Shown piece after piece: positions 15,266 through 23,736 of a DNA stretch of 28,690 nucleotides. Positions within the stretch are counted from its first letter, which is position 1. Every line of letters begins with the position of its first letter. The DNA lies in NCBI GenBank assembly GCA_045613065.1, contig JAZLAH010000076.1:1-28690 (forward strand). Reading direction: 5' to 3'. This stretch comes from Fimenecus sp045613065. GTDB taxonomy: Bacteria; Bacillota; Clostridia; Oscillospirales; Acutalibacteraceae. Below the pieces are notes generated by a model, which was given only the letters and a program-made list of their open reading frames with translations, did no database searches and had not been told where the DNA came from. The translations under genes and the position numbers were made by a program.

Positions 15266-16357
15266 TTAATCAAGGAAGTCACGAAGTTTTTTGCTTCTGC
15301 TTGGATGACGAAGCTTTCTTAATGCTTTTGCTTCAATCTGACGGATACGTTCACGAGTAACATTAAATTCCTTACCAACTTCTTCAAGTGTTCTTGGATG
15401 TCCATCTTCAAGTCCAAAACGAAGAGAAAGAACCTTTTCTTCACGAGGAGTAAGAGTTTTAAGTACTTCAGCAAGCTGTTCCTTAAGAAGTGAGATTGAT
15501 GCTGCATCAGCTGGTGAAAGAGCATCATCGTCAGGAATAAAGTCACCTAAATGGCTATCTTCCTCCTCACCGATTGGTGTTTCAAGAGAAACAGGCTCCT
15601 GAGCAAGACGAAGAATCTCTCTTACCTTATCAGGTGACATATTAAGTTCTTCTGCAATTTCTTCTGCTGATGGGTCATGACCATTTTTATGAAGGAGCTG
15701 ACTGCTTGTCTTTTTAACCTTATTGATTGTTTCAACCATATGAACAGGGATACGGATTGTTCTTGCCTGGTCAGCAATAGCACGTGTAATCGCCTGTCTA
15801 ATCCACCAAGTAGCATATGTTGAGAACTTAAAGCCCTTTGTATAGTCAAACTTTTCAACAGCTTTAATAAGACCTAAGTTACCTTCCTGAATAAGGTCAA
15901 GGAACTGCATTCCACGGCCAACATAACGCTTTGCAATACTAACAACAAGACGAAGGTTTGCCTCTGCAAGACGCTGTTTTGCTTTTTTATCATCGTCTGA
16001 TATACGGATAGCAAGTTCTATTTCTTCTTCAGAAGTAAGAAGTGGGACTCTACCGATTTCTTTAAGGTAAACTCTAACAGGGTCGTCCATAACAATAGTT
16101 TTACTATCACTTAAACCACCGTCGTCAGTTTTTGCCATATCACTTTCATCTGTGATTGCATCTCTTGCCATATCACCAAGGTCATCGATAAGTTCGATAT
16201 TGTTTGCCTCAATCATTTCATAGAGTTTATCAAGTTCCTCGATTTCAATATCAAGTTCAAGAATCGCATTGTCAATTTCCTGAGTTGTAAGTTTACCAAC
16301 AGCTTTACCTTTTTCAACTAAAGCCTTTAAGGCTGCTTTTTTATCCATAGTTTCCAT
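15266..16357 (-). CDS. rpoD: RNA polymerase primary sigma factor RpoD/SigA
   Basis: Housekeeping sigma factor directing RNA polymerase to the -35/-10 promoters seen throughout this window. It has 363 residues. A short region 1.1 (about 1-90, Lys- and Glu-rich) is followed by region 1.2 (DPVRVYLKEIGRVPLLTSEEE), region 2 with the -10 reading and melting segment (NLGLIKAVEKFDYTKGFKFS, TYATWWIRQAITRAI), region 3, and region 4 with the helix-turn-helix TLEEVGKEFNVTRERIRQIE. The start at ATG 16357 has AGGAG 8 bp upstream; a second ATG three codons in is possible. It follows dnaG after 22 bp, and a strong terminator follows it. Confidence 0.98.
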   Translation of the reverse strand: METMDKKAALKALVEKGKAVGKLTTQEIDNAILELDIEIEELDKLYEMIEANNIELIDDLGDMARDAITDESDMAKTDDGGLSDSKTIVMDDPVRVYLKEIGRVPLLTSEEEIELAIRISDDDKKAKQRLAEANLRLVVSIAKRYVGRGMQFLDLIQEGNLGLIKAVEKFDYTKGFKFSTYATWWIRQAITRAIADQARTIRIPVHMVETINKVKKTSSQLLHKNGHDPSAEEIAEELNMSPDKVREILRLAQEPVSLETPIGEEEDSHLGDFIPDDDALSPADAASISLLKEQLAEVLKTLTPREEKVLSLRFGLEDGHPRTLEEVGKEFNVTRERIRQIEAKALRKLRHPSRSKKLRDFLD

Positions 16358-16379
16358 TATTTTGTCTCCTTCACTTCTG

Positions 16380-18131
16380 TTAGTTATTATTAAAAAACTT
16401 CAAAAAGTCCTCATCAGTAATGCCATCCACATTTACATCTTTAAGTCTTTTCTTATTTTTTTCATTTAAGATTACGCTTATACAATCATCGCACTCTGCA
16501 AATGTATTTTTAAGAGTGTGCGACATTGCCTGAATTTTAGCAACAGCACTTATTTCATCCTCTGTCAGTTCACCATATAAAAATGAAATTTCGTGTGATT
16601 TTCCCTGACGCATTCTATCAGTAACTGCTTTATAAATTCTGCAGTTAAAGTCTGTCACAAAATCTTCAAAAGATATTTTTTTATCCACATCGCTAAGAAA
16701 TTCTGGATTTGCCATAACTAATGCTATAAGCATTTCTTCTGCTTTTGCACCACGATAGAACAATTTTCTTTGAGGATTAAGCTTGTCCAATATATCCTCT
16801 TGGCGTTGAATCTCGGTAAATTCTCTTTTTTGCTGAATTACCGTATTTCTCTTTGCCTGACGCTTTGCTTCCATAACGACAACTTCTTTTGATACAGAAA
16901 GTTCATCAGCTATTCGTGAAGCATATATCTCAAGTTCAATCGGACCTACTGAAGATAAAATCTTAATTGCAGCCTGAAGATACTGTCGTTTACCATCATC
17001 ACTTGCTAAATCGTATTTACCTTGCTCCCGAAGAAGTGCAAATTCGATTTCATTTGCTGCACCTGTAATTATGGCTTTCATTTTTTCAACACCATAATTT
17101 TTAATAATTTCATCAGGGTCTTTACCACCACTTAATCGCAGAATTTTAATCTTTGCATTTGTTTTCTTAAAGATTGTCAATGCTCTTGCTGCAGCCTTCT
17201 GACCTGCTTCATCAGCATCATAGGAAATTAAAATTTCCGATGCATATCGTGACAACAGTTGTGCCTGTTCACTGGTAAGAGCAGTTCCAAGTCCTGCAAC
17301 AGCATTTGTAAAACCAGCCTGATGAAGTGCAATTACGTCCATATAACCTTCACAAAGGATAAGGCTGTCCTTACCACTTTTCTTTGCAAGGTTAAGAGCA
17401 AAAACACCCATACTCTTTTTATATACAAGAGTGTCCGACGTATTAAGATATTTTGGTTTCGAGTCATCCATAACTCTGCCACCAAAAGCAATTACATTTC
17501 CTTTAACATCAATTATTGGAAACATAATACGATTACGAAAATTGTCGTAAATATTGTCAGGATTTTTTTGTGAACGCCTTGCAAGATTTGCAAAAACGAG
17601 TTCTTCTTTAGTAAATCCTTTATTTATTAAATAATTTGTAAGTGCAAAGAAAGAATCCGGAGCAAAACCGAGCCCGAATTTCACAATTGTTTCGTCGGTA
17701 AGTCCTCTTCCTTTAAAATATCTGTAACCGATTGCACCATCTTTTGTCTGTAAACATTTATGAAAGAATCTTGCAGCCTCACGATTTGCCTCAAGCATAC
17801 GGAGTCTTCTTTTATTCATTGTGCTATCATAGTTGTTTTCGTCAGGAACTTCAAGTCCCACACGGTCTGCTAAAAACCTGACAGCATCAATATAATCAAG
17901 ATTTTCGATATTTTTTATAAATGTTATGACATCTCCACCATTACCGCAACCGAAACAATAATATGATTGTGTATCAGGATAAACGGTAAAAGATGCTGTT
18001 TTTTCACCGTGAAACGGACAAAGACCTTTACTTATTCGTCCTGCTCGTTTCAAATTCACATAAGAGGAAATGGTATTTTCAATATCGGCACGATTACGCA
18101 GTTCCATTAAAAAGTCATCTGATAATGCCAA
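16380..18131 (-). CDS. dnaG: DNA primase DnaG
   Basis: Makes RNA primers for DNA replication. I choose TTG 18131, giving 583 residues starting MALSDDFLMELRNRADIE, because GAGGAGGG lies about 6 bp upstream; the frame also has a TTG two codons earlier that touches that site. The CHC2 zinc ribbon is C38, H41, C59, C62 (GLCPFHGEK, YYCFGCGNGG). The catalytic core has the Toprim strings ILCEGYMDVIALHQAG and SYDADEAGQKAA. The C-terminal part (about 420-580) is the helicase-binding region. It begins 2 bp after the dgt stop, so its ribosome site lies in the end of dgt and it is probably translationally coupled, then rpoD follows. Confidence 0.97.
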   Translation of the reverse strand: MALSDDFLMELRNRADIENTISSYVNLKRAGRISKGLCPFHGEKTASFTVYPDTQSYYCFGCGNGGDVITFIKNIENLDYIDAVRFLADRVGLEVPDENNYDSTMNKRRLRMLEANREAARFFHKCLQTKDGAIGYRYFKGRGLTDETIVKFGLGFAPDSFFALTNYLINKGFTKEELVFANLARRSQKNPDNIYDNFRNRIMFPIIDVKGNVIAFGGRVMDDSKPKYLNTSDTLVYKKSMGVFALNLAKKSGKDSLILCEGYMDVIALHQAGFTNAVAGLGTALTSEQAQLLSRYASEILISYDADEAGQKAAARALTIFKKTNAKIKILRLSGGKDPDEIIKNYGVEKMKAIITGAANEIEFALLREQGKYDLASDDGKRQYLQAAIKILSSVGPIELEIYASRIADELSVSKEVVVMEAKRQAKRNTVIQQKREFTEIQRQEDILDKLNPQRKLFYRGAKAEEMLIALVMANPEFLSDVDKKISFEDFVTDFNCRIYKAVTDRMRQGKSHEISFLYGELTEDEISAVAKIQAMSHTLKNTFAECDDCISVILNEKNKKRLKDVNVDGITDEDFLKFFNNN

Positions 18132-18133
18132 TA

Positions 18134-19147
18134 TCAACCCTCCTCTAATCCAATATCAACCCATGAATCAGGGATAAAAATCTTTTTATATACTGCTATA
18201 AGGTATCTATCACTCATACCTGCGATATAATCACAAACAGCTCGAGGAACATCCTCTGTTTCAATTATGTAATGATAAGCCTTTGGTATTCTGTCAGGAT
18301 TATTCAAAAAATAATCATAAAGACGAATGATAATATCAATAGCTTTTGTTTCCTCACCTTTACATACAGGGTTTGTGTATACTTTATCAAACATAAAGGC
18401 ATGAAGTTCATCAAAAGGTTGTTGAACACGTGGAGAAAAAACAATATCGTCAACACTATTTTCAACAACATCAAGAACCATTGTATTGATTCTTGCACTC
18501 TTTTTAAAACCTAACTCCTTACGGATTGCAATAGGAATATCTTCCTCACACATAACACCTGCACGGACTGCATCGTCAATATCGTGATTAATATAAGCAA
18601 TTTTATCGGCAAGTTTTACAATTCGTCCTTCAAGAGTATCCGCTTCTTTACCACGAGTATGACACACAATACCATCACGGACTTCATATGTAAGATTAAG
18701 TCCCTTACCACTTTTTTCAAGTCTTTCAACAACTCTAAGACTCTGTTCATAATGACGGAATCCACCAGGGAAAACAGAATTTAAAGCTCTCTCCCCTGCA
18801 TGTCCGAATGGAGTGTGACCTAAATCGTGTCCTAAAGCAACAGCCTCGGTCAAATCCTCGTTAAGGTAAAGAGCATTTGCAATTGTTCGGGCAATCTGTG
18901 AAACCTCAAGAGTATGAGTAAGTCGTGTTCTGTAATGGTCACCTTCAGGTGACAAGAAAACCTGAGTTTTATGTTTTAAACGACGGAATGAGTTAGAATG
19001 TATAATTCTATCTCTATCACGCTGAAAGTCAGTTCTTAAAGGGCATTTTTCTTCAGATATATTTCTGCCCTTTGTATTAACAGTAAGACACGCTTTATCT
19101 GACAAAATATTTTTTTCATTAGTTTCAATTCGTTCTCTAATTGTCAT
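18134..19147 (-). CDS. dgt: dGTPase-like HD-domain deoxynucleoside triphosphohydrolase
   Basis: Predicted to release tripolyphosphate from dNTPs and help set the dNTP pool. The 337 residues match the shorter dGTPase-like subfamily (about 330-345), not the 505-residue E. coli Dgt, so the exact substrate is open. Seen: SNSFRRLKHKTQVFLSPEGD, then H in TRLTHTLEVSQIARTIA, the HD pair in ALGHDLGHTPFGHAGE, and D in KIAYINHDIDDAVR, a complete metal set. ATG 19147 follows AGGAGGGC. It is first in dgt-dnaG-rpoD, a neighbour order I know from other Clostridia. No convincing promoter was found in the 92 bp to yigZ, so read-through from there is possible. Confidence 0.93.
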   Translation of the reverse strand: MTIRERIETNEKNILSDKACLTVNTKGRNISEEKCPLRTDFQRDRDRIIHSNSFRRLKHKTQVFLSPEGDHYRTRLTHTLEVSQIARTIANALYLNEDLTEAVALGHDLGHTPFGHAGERALNSVFPGGFRHYEQSLRVVERLEKSGKGLNLTYEVRDGIVCHTRGKEADTLEGRIVKLADKIAYINHDIDDAVRAGVMCEEDIPIAIRKELGFKKSARINTMVLDVVENSVDDIVFSPRVQQPFDELHAFMFDKVYTNPVCKGEETKAIDIIIRLYDYFLNNPDRIPKAYHYIIETEDVPRAVCDYIAGMSDRYLIAVYKKIFIPDSWVDIGLEEG

Positions 19148-19239
19148 ACAAAAATAGCCCTCCTGTGTTTTAAAAAATTTCTTTCTATTTATATATACGC
19201 AAAAAAAAGCAAAAACCCTTTATTTTTTCTTAAAAAATT

Positions 19240-19863
19240 TTAAAATTCGCAAAATTCTTCTGAAACAACTGTAGAAAACACCTTTCCATAGCTTAATTCT
19301 GTCAATTTTGCATTTATATTATCTTTATTTTCACTTTTAATTCTAAAAATCACTTTAACATTATCTGTAAATTCAGTATCAAGAATTACAGTATCTTCAC
19401 GAGAAAGAAAGTCAGTTAATTTACCATAAAAAGTGTAATCACATTCGACAGCCAAATCAAGACAATGTGCCATTGTTATTATCTTTGCACTATCAACACC
19501 GATTTTAGCACTGTGAGAATATGCGCGAACAAGTCCGCCACCGCCAAGAAGAATACCACCAAAATATCTTGTAACAACAACACATACGTCAACAAGATTT
19601 TCTTTTTCAAGAACATCAAGTGTAGGTACACCTGCTGTACCCTGAGGCTCACCATCATCAGAATATCTTTTTACGCCACCTTCACGGAGAATATAGGCAT
19701 AAACATTGTGTGTTGCATCCCAGTGCTTCGCTTTAATTTCAGCTATAAACGCATTTGCCTCTTCAACAGTTGTGACAGGTTTTGCATAACCAATAAATCG
19801 GGAACGCTTTACAATATATTCATCACTATTAAATTCTTTTACAGTTCTATATTCTTTAGGCAT
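19240..19863 (-). CDS. yigZ: YigZ/IMPACT family protein
   Basis: Conserved protein of the IMPACT/YigZ family; function not settled, with eukaryotic relatives that regulate Gcn2. The 207 residues match the family length. Signature strings: KRSRFIGYAKPV near residue 20, then H in AKHWDATHNVYAY, SDDGEPQGTAGVP, VVVTRYFGGILLGGGGLVRAYS. The C-terminal half (about 135-207) is the EF-G-domain-IV-like part. ATG 19863 has GAGGTGA upstream. It follows the rpmE terminator, so probably has its own start of transcription; a TATAAT at about 19882-19887 lacks a good -35 box. Confidence 0.93.
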   Translation of the reverse strand: MPKEYRTVKEFNSDEYIVKRSRFIGYAKPVTTVEEANAFIAEIKAKHWDATHNVYAYILREGGVKRYSDDGEPQGTAGVPTLDVLEKENLVDVCVVVTRYFGGILLGGGGLVRAYSHSAKIGVDSAKIITMAHCLDLAVECDYTFYGKLTDFLSREDTVILDTEFTDNVKVIFRIKSENKDNINAKLTELSYGKVFSTVVSEEFCEF

Positions 19864-19890
19864 ATTTTCACCTCAATGCTGTGATTATAT

Positions 19891-19923
19891 AAAAACAAAA
19901 GGTGGTACTTTTAACGTACCACC
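19891..19923 (-). terminator. Intrinsic terminator after rpmE
   Basis: GGTGGTAC (19901-19908) pairs with GTACCACC (19916-19923), 8 bp, 7-base loop; the minus strand continues TTTTGTTTTT. Confidence 0.92.
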
Positions 19924-19939
19924 GTTATGTTTAAAAAAA

Positions 19940-20143
19940 TTATTTTGAAAGATTGTAACGTTTGTTAAATCTGTCAACACGTCCGCCTGCGTCAACAAGC
20001 TTCTGCTTACCTGTGAAGAATGGGTGGCAATTTGAGCAGATATCAACCTTTAAATCTTCTTTTGTTGAACGAGTTTCAAATGTAGCACCGCAAGCGCACT
20101 TTACTGTTACTGTTTTATACTCTGGATGGAGTCCCTGTTTCAT
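19940..20143 (-). CDS. rpmE: Ribosomal protein bL31, zinc-binding form
   Basis: Large-subunit ribosomal protein bridging to the small subunit. ATG 20143 is chosen because GAGGTGA lies 6-8 bp upstream; an earlier GTG overlaps that site. It has 67 residues, starting MKQGLHPEYKTVTVKCACG. The Cys pairs CAC (KCACGATF) and CSNC (DICSNCHPFFTG) identify the zinc-containing C+ form, as opposed to the Zn-free paralogue made in zinc shortage. The C terminus VDRFNKRYNL is typical. It has its own promoter and terminator, between addA and yigZ. Confidence 0.98.
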   Translation of the reverse strand: MKQGLHPEYKTVTVKCACGATFETRSTKEDLKVDICSNCHPFFTGKQKLVDAGGRVDRFNKRYNLSK

Positions 20144-20186
20144 GACAATTGTCACCTCTTTCAGTACTTATTTACATAGCCTAATA

Positions 20187-20215
20187 AGTTTATCACAACA
20201 ATCTTCAAAAATCAA
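20187..20215 (-). promoter_or_regulatory. SigA-type promoter of rpmE
   Basis: Minus strand TTGATT (20215-20210), 17 bp, TAAACT (20192-20187), with an extended -10 TGA just before it. No terminator hairpin separates it from the end of addA, so read-through from addA could add to it. Confidence 0.75.
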
Positions 20216-20223
20216 GTGTTTTT

Positions 20224-23200
20224 TTAAAGTTTTAATGAAATTTCTTTTGAAAGATGGAAAGAATATAATGTTATTGTAACATTTTGTAAACCAAAACATT
20301 CTTCAGCAGCTAACTTATACATTTTCATTTGCTCTCTGTATTTCTCAGCAAGCTCTTCTTCTGAAGAAACTTTATCAGTTTTATAGTCCACAATTTCACC
20401 ATTTTTATCATTGATTATAAGCCCGTCGATTACACCCTGAACAATTACTGTTTCATTGCAGATGGAATCAGGCAAAGCATCATTAATCTGACATACAGGA
20501 ACTGACATTGAGAATTCCTGTTCACGAACATATTTTTCTGCTGATGAAATTCTTTTATAAAGGTCACTTTCAAAAAATGATTTAAGAGAATTAATTCTGA
20601 TAGCCTCTGCTTCCTTTTGTGTAAAACAATTATTCTCAACTAGCCTTTTGATTTCACTTGATAAATCTTCACTTGCCTTTTTTAAATCACAAATTTCCAT
20701 AAACTTATGAGCAAGTGTTCCTCGTTGAGCAGGAGTCAAATCCCCTGCTCCTGAAAATGATGGGCTTTCACTTGTTAGATACTTAAAATTTTCATTCTTA
20801 TCAGTTGCGGATGCAGCATATTTTACAGGAATATCAAAAAGCATTGCATAAGGATATTTATATGAAAGTCTTTCATTCAAAACATCAAGAATTTCTTCGT
20901 CACATTTATAAATAACAGGTTCTTGTGTATCCAAAACAGAATTCTCACACTTTTCAAAGATACCAAAGTCGATTGCTGGGCTTTCAGGATTTTTACAGCA
21001 ACTAATCAGTTCTTCAAATTCCATAGATGGATGGTTCATCAACGCAAGTAAAATCCATTGCATATAACTTGAACATAGAGAAAGTGGTACTGCTGAATCA
21101 GTAAAACTACTGTAATAATTATAATAAAGTTCCACAATCTTCTTATATGGATTGTACATTGAACCAACAAGATACAGTTTTTCCTCTGCTCTTGTCATAG
21201 CAACATAGAGAACTCTTATCTGTTCAGCAATTTCTTCTTGTTTTTCAAACAATTTTACTGTGTTTGACTGAAGTGTCCCGAAATCCTTATGTAAATCAGG
21301 AAAATATCGTGGAGTTGCCACACCTAATTTTCGATTAATCCGCACCTTATTTTTATCATTTCCACCGATTGATGACGAACAATTCGCAACAAAGACAACA
21401 GGATACTCAAGACCCTTACTTTTATGAATAGACATTATTTGTACAACATTATCATTTTCAGATATTTCGTTTGCACTTTCAAGGTCTTTATTATTCTTAC
21501 GAATTCTGTCAAGATAACGGATAAAGCCTGAAAGACCCGAACCACCATTTGCTTCATAGTTTTCTGCATAACTTATAAGCAATTCAAGATTCAGTATTCT
21601 CTTTTCTCCATTATCCATAGCACCGACAATACTGTCATATGATGTGATTTCAAACACACGACGTATAAGACTACCGATATCCATTGTAACGGACAGTGTT
21701 CGCAATAAAGACAACAAATCAATAAACTCTTTTACCTTTTTGTCTGTGTCATAATTACTTTTTACAACATTATAAAAATTGCCATGACGCTGTTTACAAC
21801 GATATTTTGCCAAATCATCCTCTGTAAATGGGAACAATGGTGATAGCATAACAGATGCTAAAGGTACATCCTGAACAGGATTATCAATAACCTTAAGCAT
21901 CGAAATTATTGTAACAATTTCACGACTATCAAAAAATCCACCTTGTTTCTGAAAATATGCAGGGATTCCCATAAGTTCAAGTTCTCTTGCAACAATCTGT
22001 GCCTTATCCTTAACTGCACGAAGAAGAATACAAATATCACTGTATTTAACAGGTCTTTCATCACCTTTTTTACCTACAAGAGTTTTCGACTCAACAAGTT
22101 CTTTAATTAAATTACCAATATGACGTGCTTCAGCCACAAGGTCAGAACCTCTTGAATTATCCGACTCAACAAGATGCACACTTACATCTGCAGAAGTGGA
22201 TACATCATAATTACCTCCAAACTTGAGCTGTTCACCGTCCTGATAATCAATGCCACAACTTTGCCTTGTCATAAGAAAATCAAAGAAATAATTAATTCCT
22301 TTAACAACACCTTCTCGGCTTCTGAAATTCTTATCCAGACTTATTGTTGCAGGATAATTATCACCTTGAAATTCTTCAAAAGAGTCCTTATATCCCATAA
22401 AGATTTCAGGCATAGCCTGACGGAAACGATAAATACTCTGTTTAACGTCACCTACCATAAACTTGTTACTATTATTCTTTGAGATTACAGAGAAAAGCGT
22501 GTCCTGTGCTTCATTGGTATCCTGAAACTCGTCTATGAGAATTTCTGCAAAATTATCAGCCAGTTCATTAGCAAGAGATGTCTTTGTGTATGTTCCATCT
22601 TCATTAAACTCCACAAGAATCTTCAATGCAAAATGAAGTATATCAGAAAAATAATAGGTATTGTTTTCTTGCTTTCTTTCATTAAGACGATTCATAAAAC
22701 CGATAACAATATCCTTAAGAATTGCCATAATCGGTCTTAAGTATTCCATATCTTCCCTATATTCCGCTTCAGTACAAATAAGAATTGAATTTATTGCAGA
22801 AAGATATTTTTTTATCCCATCACGACGACCTTTTATATCATCATAATAGCAATCCTTTTCTTCCTTTGAAATTCTTGGAAACGTACCAAATTTAACGGAT
22901 TCTGTTAATGTCTTTATTTCATCCCATTTTTCAGGAGTATTATATATAAGGTTGAGAATACTTTTAATTGTTAATTGAACAGGTGCTAAATCATTAGCTA
23001 TTGCACCTGCAAGATTACTGTTTTCAGGTGCATCTGCAACAATATCGTCAGCTTTTATCAAAATATGTTCAAGCATTTCTGCAAGACGATTTAAACAGTA
23101 CTTACCACACTTTGTTTCATAGATAGGTAGTTCGTTAAAATATTCAGAAAACGTTGTTTCAAGCCATTTTAAAGGGTTTTGTGACGCCATCGCAAACTCA

Positions 23201-23736
23201 TAAAGAGATAAAACTGATTCTGTAAGATTCTGGTCATTTCTGCCATTTGTGAACAGTTTAAGAAAGTCTTCCGATTCGTCTTCAGGACGACTATAAAATT
23301 CCTCTAAAACCTCGTTTAAAACGTCACGCTTCAGCATATCGTGTTCAACATCAGAAAGCATACCATAATCAGGTGCAATACCTGCTTTTTCAAAATTTTC
23401 CTTAACAAGCTTTCCACAAAAACTGTCCATTGTGGAAATTTGTGCATTGGAAAGATACATTTTCTGTCTTTTAAAATATTGGTTACGAGGTTGTTCGTGA
23501 ATTAATTGTGAAAGTCTGTCTGCAATTCGTTCTTTCATCTCCGCAGCAGCTGCTTTAGTAAATGTTACAACAAGGAGTTTTTCAATATCAACAGGATTTT
23601 GAGCATCAGTTATCCTCTGGATTACTCGTTCAACCAAGACAGCAGTCTTACCTGAACCCGCTGCAGCAGACACAAGGACAGTACCATTTCTTGAATCAAT
23701 AGCCTGTTTCTGTGCATCAGTCCATTTTCTTGCCAT
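20224..23736 (-). CDS. addA: ATP-dependent helicase/nuclease subunit A
   Basis: Helicase and one nuclease of the AddAB complex, which resects double-strand breaks for RecA. ATG 23736 (MARKWTDAQKQAIDSRNG) has GAGAGGTGA upstream; 1170 residues, near the usual 1150-1250. Seen: Q motif and Walker A (SAAAGSGKTAVLVERV, about 24-40), Walker B-like ILIDEFQDTNEAQD, KNFRSREGVVKGINYFF, IMSIHKSKGLEYPVVFVANC and VLYVAMTRAEEKLYLVG (UvrD/superfamily 1A), and at the C terminus the RecB-type nuclease GVIDGLIINDKNGEIVDYKTDK. The gene overlaps the end of addB by 20 bp. Both helicase and nuclease motifs are complete. Confidence 0.98.
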   Translation of the reverse strand: MARKWTDAQKQAIDSRNGTVLVSAAAGSGKTAVLVERVIQRITDAQNPVDIEKLLVVTFTKAAAAEMKERIADRLSQLIHEQPRNQYFKRQKMYLSNAQISTMDSFCGKLVKENFEKAGIAPDYGMLSDVEHDMLKRDVLNEVLEEFYSRPEDESEDFLKLFTNGRNDQNLTESVLSLYEFAMASQNPLKWLETTFSEYFNELPIYETKCGKYCLNRLAEMLEHILIKADDIVADAPENSNLAGAIANDLAPVQLTIKSILNLIYNTPEKWDEIKTLTESVKFGTFPRISKEEKDCYYDDIKGRRDGIKKYLSAINSILICTEAEYREDMEYLRPIMAILKDIVIGFMNRLNERKQENNTYYFSDILHFALKILVEFNEDGTYTKTSLANELADNFAEILIDEFQDTNEAQDTLFSVISKNNSNKFMVGDVKQSIYRFRQAMPEIFMGYKDSFEEFQGDNYPATISLDKNFRSREGVVKGINYFFDFLMTRQSCGIDYQDGEQLKFGGNYDVSTSADVSVHLVESDNSRGSDLVAEARHIGNLIKELVESKTLVGKKGDERPVKYSDICILLRAVKDKAQIVARELELMGIPAYFQKQGGFFDSREIVTIISMLKVIDNPVQDVPLASVMLSPLFPFTEDDLAKYRCKQRHGNFYNVVKSNYDTDKKVKEFIDLLSLLRTLSVTMDIGSLIRRVFEITSYDSIVGAMDNGEKRILNLELLISYAENYEANGGSGLSGFIRYLDRIRKNNKDLESANEISENDNVVQIMSIHKSKGLEYPVVFVANCSSSIGGNDKNKVRINRKLGVATPRYFPDLHKDFGTLQSNTVKLFEKQEEIAEQIRVLYVAMTRAEEKLYLVGSMYNPYKKIVELYYNYYSSFTDSAVPLSLCSSYMQWILLALMNHPSMEFEELISCCKNPESPAIDFGIFEKCENSVLDTQEPVIYKCDEEILDVLNERLSYKYPYAMLFDIPVKYAASATDKNENFKYLTSESPSFSGAGDLTPAQRGTLAHKFMEICDLKKASEDLSSEIKRLVENNCFTQKEAEAIRINSLKSFFESDLYKRISSAEKYVREQEFSMSVPVCQINDALPDSICNETVIVQGVIDGLIINDKNGEIVDYKTDKVSSEEELAEKYREQMKMYKLAAEECFGLQNVTITLYSFHLSKEISLKL

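Noticed and set aside
19148..19239. Promoter for dgt in the gap after yigZ
   Set aside because: A TATAAA is present near 19180-19190 on the minus strand, but no hexamer at 16-18 bp resembles TTGACA, so I do not call it.
19465..19884. 139-residue plus-strand frame opposite yigZ
   Set aside because: Antisense to a well-supported conserved gene; rich in Cys, Asn and Ile as expected from reverse-complemented AT-rich codons.
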